A stretch of 64,000 nucleotides of DNA from Pelagicoccus sp. SDUM812005. Its GTDB lineage: Bacteria > Verrucomicrobiota > Verrucomicrobiia > Opitutales > Opitutaceae. The DNA lies in assembly GCF_031127875.1 (NCBI RefSeq), contig NZ_JARXIA010000010.1, positions 62,001 to 126,000 of the forward strand, in the 5' to 3' direction. Within the stretch, counting starts at the first letter, position 1; every line of letters starts with the position of its first letter. Position numbers and translations under genes: made by a program. The notes under the pieces are model-generated. The model worked only from the letters and a program-made list of their open reading frames with translations, was not told where the DNA came from and did no database searches. Positions 59,320 to 64,000 of this stretch are shown here, piece after piece.

Positions 59320-61422
59320 CTAATAGTGGGCGCTGATTTCCAGGTACACTTCCCGTTTAACCTCGGTCCAATGTCCGAAGAAGTCCTTGAGTCGGGCTTC
59401 TTGGGTCGTGGGGTTCAGGAGGTTACGGCCTACGAGCGAGAGTTTGAGGGACTCTGTTTTTTGCCAAGTTAGACGAGCGTCTAGTTGAAAGATTGCGGGT
59501 TGCTGCCCTTTCGCGAAATCGTAGCTGCTGGTGTAGCGGAATCCTGTATCCAGATTCCAATCATCGGCGATTTCCGAGGAGAGGTTCAGGCTCGCCATGT
59601 GGTCAGGCGTGCTGTTGTCGAACTCGCCGATCGAGAAAGCGATGAAGTCCTCCTGGAACGCGTTTTCCGGATCGATGAGGGATTGGAAGCTGTCCTTCTT
59701 GAACGAGTAGTTCAAGCGGGCTCGGTGCCTCTGGTTTAGCTCCCAGTCGAGGGAAGCCTCGAATCCATAGGCGTCTCCCATGAGCAGGTTGTCGTAGGCT
59801 CCGTTGATTTTGACGTACGGAGTAGGGGTGGTGAGGACGAGGCTGTTGTCCACGCCCACGCGGGCGATCAGTTCGTCGTATTCGTAGACGAAGGCGTTGA
59901 GGGTAAAGCTGCCTTTATCGTCGGCGAATAGGGTTCGATAGCCCGCTTCGAAGGAATCCATCACCTCCGCGTCCAGAAGTTCGGTGGATACGGCGTCGGC
60001 GAGGCTGTGTTCCAGGACGAGGGTTCCGTCGGGCGTGGGAATGGAGATCGGTTGGTCCAGGGCCTTGCCGCTGCGGAGGCTCTCGATGACGCTGAGTGAG
60101 ACGGGGGGATTTCTGTTCGCTTGCGAATAGGAAAGCCAGAGCCGACTGGATTCGTCGATTTCGAAGATGAGGCTGGCGTTGGGCGAGACCGTCGTATCGT
60201 CCGAACGATCGTCGTAGCGAAAATCGACGCCCCAGGAGAGGCTTAGCTTTTCGGGGTAGATCGCCCAATTGTCCTGGAATCCTGAATACGCTGTGTAACT
60301 GTCGAGCAGACGGTTGGTGAAGTCGGAAGCCAAGGTGGAGGAGGTGTGCTCCTCGTCGTAGGCGGCGCCCAGGTTGAAGCTTACCGTATGGAAATCGCCC
60401 CATTGCTGCTTGCCGCGAGCTTCCAGGCCTGCGGTCCAGATTCCGAAAGCCGCGTAGGCGGCGTCGAGGTCGGAATAGCCGAACCAGCTGCGCACCGAGT
60501 AGGAACTGTCGTTGGAGACGTTGCGCGTCCATTTGAGCTGGGTGTTAGCCCCTGCGAGCCGTTCTGCGTCCGCCGTGAAGTTGAGTGAACCAGTGTCGAA
60601 ATTGGCTAGATCGTAGGCGTAGCCGAGGTCGGAGTAGAACGCTTCCCCGGAGATGCTGAGGAGATCGTGGGAGGTGGCCCGGTGGTCGAGCCGGAATCCG
60701 GCCCGGGCAGTGTCCCAATCGTTTTCGTAGGGAAAGCGGGTCAGGCTGGAGTCGCGTTGGTTTGCCTTGGCGTAGACGCGGGCGGAAGTCTTGTCGTCGA
60801 TGGCCCAGCCGATGCGGGCGGCCATGCCTCGGTTTTCCGTGCCTAGGTTTACCCGCAGCAGGCTGCCTTCGGTTTCGAAGGCGGTCTTCATGCGCACGTT
60901 CACGAGTCCGTTCACGGCGTTGTTGTCCCAAGTGCCGCCCCCCGGGCCGTAGGCGACTTCCACCGAAGCCACGTCCTCCATGAGGAGGTCGTGCTGGCTG
61001 CCAAAGAGCCCTGCGAAAATGGAGGCGTAGACGTTTTGCTCGTCCACGGTGAAAAGGGCTCGATTGAAGAAGCGCGAGTTGACGCCGCGGATGCCCATGC
61101 CCCAGATGCCGTTGCTCGGACGGACGATATGGACGCCCGGCGCGTAGCGAAGCATTTCGGGAATGGAGTCCACCGGCAGTTTGGCGATGTCCTCCTCGTC
61201 GAAGACGAAGGAACCCGTGGGAGCGTTGAAGATTTGGGATTCCAGCCGGGAGGAAATGATGACCGGCGCGTTGGCGAGCTCGTCCAGGGAAACGGGAAGC
61301 GAGCTCGATTCGGCGAGGTCCTCCTGGGCTTGTAAGGCGGTACCAGTCAGCAATGAAAGCCCGACGAAACCTTGCGTAAGGCGCCGTAACGGGGGTCTAA
61401 GAGTACTAAACTGAAAAGCCAT
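59320..61422 (-). CDS. TonB-dependent receptor, short type
   Basis: A 700-residue receptor, smaller than the FELSPF receptors. A signal peptide ends near LQAQ, then the plug (VIISSRLESQIFNAPTGSFVFDEEDIAKLPVDSIPEMLRYAPGV region, RGVNSRFF), then a barrel ending EISAHY. It lacks FELSPF and STN. It resembles cobalamin/siderophore-type or ligand-sensing receptors that precede YfiR and a kinase in one operon. The three genes are separated by 15 and -4 bases. Confidence 0.9.
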   Translation of the reverse strand: MAFQFSTLRPPLRRLTQGFVGLSLLTGTALQAQEDLAESSSLPVSLDELANAPVIISSRLESQIFNAPTGSFVFDEEDIAKLPVDSIPEMLRYAPGVHIVRPSNGIWGMGIRGVNSRFFNRALFTVDEQNVYASIFAGLFGSQHDLLMEDVASVEVAYGPGGGTWDNNAVNGLVNVRMKTAFETEGSLLRVNLGTENRGMAARIGWAIDDKTSARVYAKANQRDSSLTRFPYENDWDTARAGFRLDHRATSHDLLSISGEAFYSDLGYAYDLANFDTGSLNFTADAERLAGANTQLKWTRNVSNDSSYSVRSWFGYSDLDAAYAAFGIWTAGLEARGKQQWGDFHTVSFNLGAAYDEEHTSSTLASDFTNRLLDSYTAYSGFQDNWAIYPEKLSLSWGVDFRYDDRSDDTTVSPNASLIFEIDESSRLWLSYSQANRNPPVSLSVIESLRSGKALDQPISIPTPDGTLVLEHSLADAVSTELLDAEVMDSFEAGYRTLFADDKGSFTLNAFVYEYDELIARVGVDNSLVLTTPTPYVKINGAYDNLLMGDAYGFEASLDWELNQRHRARLNYSFKKDSFQSLIDPENAFQEDFIAFSIGEFDNSTPDHMASLNLSSEIADDWNLDTGFRYTSSYDFAKGQQPAIFQLDARLTWQKTESLKLSLVGRNLLNPTTQEARLKDFFGHWTEVKREVYLEISAHY

Positions 61423-61684
61423 GGGTAACTTGCGGCGAATGCTTACAGAGACGCCCTCAGACGCAACGCCTTTTTGAGGCCCCTAGGCCTCACCCTTATA
61501 ACGGTAAAAACCGGCATAGTCCTAGTGTTTACCCTAGTCTTAGGCGCAGTCTGACGCGAGCTATAGCTAGACTAAATCGCAGGGCCTATCCCTTAAGATC
61601 CGGTTGTGCATTGGAGAAAGAAGAGCGATCTTCCAGCCCTCTCGTTCGAGAGCGTACCCCTTCCAAATCCTCGTTTACGTTTCT

Positions 61685-62647
61685 ATGTCCGATAAGCCGT
61701 TAATCTCTCACATCTTCACAGCAGATCCCTCCGCTCACGTTTTCGAGGGCAAGATCTACATCTACCCGTCCCACGATCGCGAGACGGACCAGCCGACCAA
61801 TGACAATGGCGACCAGTACGACATGGTGGACTACCACGTCTTCTCCATGGACTCGATCGACGGCGAGGTGACCGACCACGGGGTAGCTCTCGACATGAAG
61901 GACGTGCCTTGGGTGGACAAGCAGATGTGGGCTCCGGATGCGGCCTGCAAGAATGGCAAGTATTACCTGTACTTCCCCGCCCGGGCTGCCGACGGGATCT
62001 TTCGCATCGGGGTCGCGGTGGGCGACCGTCCAGAAGGGCCCTTCGTAGCGGAGCCGGAACCGATCAAGGGCAGCTTCAGCATCGATCCGGCGACCTTCGT
62101 GGACGACGACGGCGAAGCCTACCTGTACTTCGGCGGCATTTGGGGCGGCCAGCTGCAGAATTGGCAAGGCGACGACTTCGATCCGGACGGCAAGGAACCG
62201 GAAGGGGACGAGCCCGCCTTGCTGCCGGTCGTGGGCAAGCTGCGGGAAGACATGAAGGAGTTCGCAGAAACGCCGCGGCGCATCGAGATCGTGGACGAAA
62301 ACGGCGACCTGCTCAAAGGCAGCGACCACGATCGTCGCTTTTTCGAAGCGGCTTGGATGCACAAGTACCAAGGTCGCTACTACTTTTCCTACTCTACGGG
62401 CGACACCCACTACCTGTGCTACGCGGTGGGAGACAATCCGTATGGACCTTTCACCTACGGCGGGCGAATCCTGGAGCCGGTTCTAGGCTGGACGACCCAT
62501 CACTCGATCGTCGAGTTCGAGGGGCGCTGGTACCTCTTCCATCACGACTGCGAAATTTCCAAGGGGGTAAACCACCTTCGCAACGTCAAGGTGAAGGAGA
62601 TCTTCTACGACGAGGACGGAAAGATCCTCCCCGTGGCTCGGGACTAA
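61685..62647 (+). CDS. intracellular GH43 (GH43_1-like) xylosidase/arabinofuranosidase
   Basis: ATG 61685 gives 320 residues (the frame extends to 61604). A five-bladed propeller with D14 (base, TADPSAHVF), D134 (pKa modulator, SIDPATF) and E221 (acid, FFEAAWMHK). The opening TADPSAHVFEGKIYIYPSHD and HVFSMD match GH43_1. No signal peptide is present, so it acts in the cytoplasm on imported oligosaccharides, unlike the other glycosidases here. Beta-xylosidase or alpha-L-arabinofuranosidase is most likely. Confidence 0.88.
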   Translation: MSDKPLISHIFTADPSAHVFEGKIYIYPSHDRETDQPTNDNGDQYDMVDYHVFSMDSIDGEVTDHGVALDMKDVPWVDKQMWAPDAACKNGKYYLYFPARAADGIFRIGVAVGDRPEGPFVAEPEPIKGSFSIDPATFVDDDGEAYLYFGGIWGGQLQNWQGDDFDPDGKEPEGDEPALLPVVGKLREDMKEFAETPRRIEIVDENGDLLKGSDHDRRFFEAAWMHKYQGRYYFSYSTGDTHYLCYAVGDNPYGPFTYGGRILEPVLGWTTHHSIVEFEGRWYLFHHDCEISKGVNHLRNVKVKEIFYDEDGKILPVARD

Positions 62648-62670
62648 AGCCTCAGCTCGTTTTAATCGCC

Positions 62671-62707
62671 TGCGTTGTCGAGTCTTTCGGCAACGCATTT
62701 TTTTTTT
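62671..62707 (+). terminator. Rho-independent terminator after GH43
   Basis: TGCGTTG pairs with CAACGCA around a loop, followed by ten T residues. Confidence 0.85.
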
Positions 62708-62905
62708 GATCTTTTTCCTAAAGATTCGCGACGCACGGCCGTATAGGTAAGGCATCCTAATGGAGATTTAGGCCCGCATCCCTAATGCGGCTTAGCTCCG
62801 ACAAGCGTCCAAGCCCCACGATGGCACGCATGTAGCGGGAGATTAGATAAGCGCACTCAGTTTTTGGATACCAAGTCGCTTTCCAATCCATAACCCAGAT
62901 TACAC

Positions 62906-63301
62906 ATGCCTAAAAAAGTATTATCTTCCATCGTTTGCATCCTTCTCTTTCTCGGGGCCTCGCTGGCTCAAGCTGACAACGGTCAACGGGAAACGCCTGA
63001 GCAAGCCCTCAAGGCCATCGTCGAGCTCTACAAGAAGAACGACTGGGAACACCTGGTGAAGGAGCGTTGCCTAGACGCCCGCCACGCCCAGTCGGAGGCG
63101 GCCGTGCAAGAGCTCGTCGATAGCCTGAGCTCCCAGTTTTCCGATGCAGAAACCCTGCAGGCTCTGGTCTTTTCCTACGAGGCTGCCCTGGCCGCTAAGC
63201 CGGAAATCGAATCGGAGGGCACCGTTGCCATCTTCGCTAGCGATTACGGCTCGGTAAGACTTTCTAAGATGGATAACGGCATTTGGGGGCTTCGCTTCTA
63301 A
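62906..63301 (+). CDS. small secreted protein of unknown function
   Basis: A 131-residue protein with a signal peptide ending near ASLAQAD. The mature part has TPEQALKAIVELYKKNDWEHLVKERC, which resembles the start of a small SnoaL/DUF4878-like fold that tracks length-limited stress or lipoprotein roles. No catalytic motif. It has its own terminator and is independent of the GH43 upstream. Confidence 0.6.
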   Translation: MPKKVLSSIVCILLFLGASLAQADNGQRETPEQALKAIVELYKKNDWEHLVKERCLDARHAQSEAAVQELVDSLSSQFSDAETLQALVFSYEAALAAKPEIESEGTVAIFASDYGSVRLSKMDNGIWGLRF

Positions 63302-63356
63302 GCGCCAGTTGTTTGTTCTTCGGGATATCGTAAATCTAGTTTGTTTGATCTGAACA

Positions 63357-63388
63357 GCCTCCGGGGGTGGTAGCCCGGAGGCTTTTTT
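63357..63388 (+). terminator. Rho-independent terminator after small secreted protein
   Basis: GCCTCCGGG and CCCGGAGGC around GGTGGTAG, followed by TTTTTT. Confidence 0.85.
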
Positions 63389-63515
63389 GCGTCTATTTTG
63401 CGCCTATTTCGCCACGGGGAGGGCCTAGGGGAGCGTCGTCGAGGAGGTAAGGGCGGCCGTTCATCTCGCCATTGACTTTGCAGGTTAGTTTCTTTGCCTC
63501 GGCCAGCCTCTCCGA

Positions 63516-64000
63516 ATGAAAGTTGTCCTCGCCGAAAAACCCTCCGTTGCCCGAGATATCGCCAAGCATCTAAATGCAGGCCAGAGACACGACGGCTACC
63601 TGGCGGGCGGGGAGTGGGCTGTGACTTGGGCCTTCGGGCATCTCGTCGAGCTGAAGGAGCCGGAGGAGTACCGTCCGGAGTGGAAGTCCTGGAAGAAGAG
63701 CCTGCTGCCCATCATCCCGGAACGCTTCGAATTGCGGGCCCGGGGCGACGATGGAGCTAAGAAGCAGCTGGAGACGGTGAAGAAGCTGTTCACCGAAGCG
63801 GAAGAGATCATCTGCGCGACGGACGCGGGCCGGGAAGGGGAGCTCATCTTTCGCTATATCCTCGAATGGGCGGGCTGTACCGGGAAGCCGATCAAGCGGC
63901 TGTGGATTAGCTCCTTGACCAGTTCCGCGATCAGCAAGGGTTTCGCTGCCCTCAAGGACGGGAAGGAGTTCGATACCTTGCACGACGCGGCTCGCTGTCG
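63516..64000 (+). CDS. topB: DNA topoisomerase III, N-terminal part (cut by window edge)
   Basis: The frame begins ATGAAAGTTGTCCTC at 63516 and runs off the end at 64000, so 161 residues are visible. VVLAEKPSVARDIAKHL is the TOPRIM opening and CATDAGREGELIF holds the acidic residues of the TOPRIM site, both as in TopB. The enzyme is a type IA topoisomerase, relaxing negatively supercoiled or decatenating DNA. It is a housekeeping gene, so the glycan cluster probably ends before it. Confidence 0.92.
   Translation, partial: MKVVLAEKPSVARDIAKHLNAGQRHDGYLAGGEWAVTWAFGHLVELKEPEEYRPEWKSWKKSLLPIIPERFELRARGDDGAKKQLETVKKLFTEAEEIICATDAGREGELIFRYILEWAGCTGKPIKRLWISSLTSSAISKGFAALKDGKEFDTLHDAARC

Overview
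This is a contiguous stretch of a Gram-negative, polysaccharide-degrading bacterium. The most likely source is the Verrucomicrobiota, class Opitutae (Opitutaceae, Puniceicoccaceae or Pelagicoccaceae type). The reasons are large TonB-dependent receptors that open with the FELSPF motif right after the signal peptide and have no SusD partner, many Cys-type sulfatases with secreted glycosidases, a W/DP-rich alpha-solenoid protein, and several LacI/NarL/ECF regulators. Three of the sulfatases carry the C-x-P-S-R signature, which suggests a marine or otherwise sulfated-glycan diet. Taxonomy is inferred from protein character only.

Layout. 0-8.7 kb: uronate catabolism (glucuronate isomerase UxaC, SDR-type mannonate oxidoreductase, Na+/solute symporter, esterase), then a convergent DUF2264 protein and a divergent beta-helix protein. 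8.7-11.5 kb: two NAD(P)-dependent reductases and an AraC regulator, probably unrelated to the glycan genes. 11.5-18.5 kb: minus-strand LacZ-type GH2 / unknown secreted protein / sulfatase, with a LacI regulator upstream. 18.9-35.5 kb: MFS transporter, TonB receptor, GH30, sulfatase, sodium symporter, unassigned glycosidase with a repeat protein, and a second GH2. 35.7-47.4 kb: a cell-surface-signalling module (ECF sigma, FecR anti-sigma, free STN protein, STN-TonB receptor) followed by GH92, a sugar porter and a GH29 fucosidase. 47.7-56.7 kb: TonB receptor, sulfatase, two-component system and a second LacI regulator. 56.8-61.4 kb: TonB receptor / YfiR-like / hybrid histidine kinase operon. 61.7-64 kb: intracellular GH43, a small secreted protein, and the start of topoisomerase III, cut by the window edge.

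The main discovery is a 20-bp inverted repeat (consensus RCCTRCAYGAWCGTGYAGGY) found seven times, each time in an intergenic region: upstream of the LacZ operon, between GH30 and a sulfatase, and upstream of a symporter, the unassigned glycosidase, the second GH2, a TonB receptor, and the two-component system/LacI pair, where it is a perfect palindrome. It closely resembles the lux box of LuxR-type activators, and at three sites it abuts a -35 box with identical 17-bp spacing to a -10. The two-component response regulator has a LuxR-type recognition helix. I infer a carbohydrate-sensing two-component system that directly switches on a scattered polysaccharide regulon through lux-box-like sites. 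LacI is the alternative regulator.

A second signal, TTAACGGAAA-N13-TGTTAAC, sits about 90 bp upstream of both the ECF sigma gene and the STN-TonB receptor gene and probably marks the sigma factor's own promoters. Together the genes suggest uptake and breakdown of a sulfated, galactose-rich glycan carrying fucose and uronate (an arabinogalactan-like or algal galactan), but the substrate is inference.
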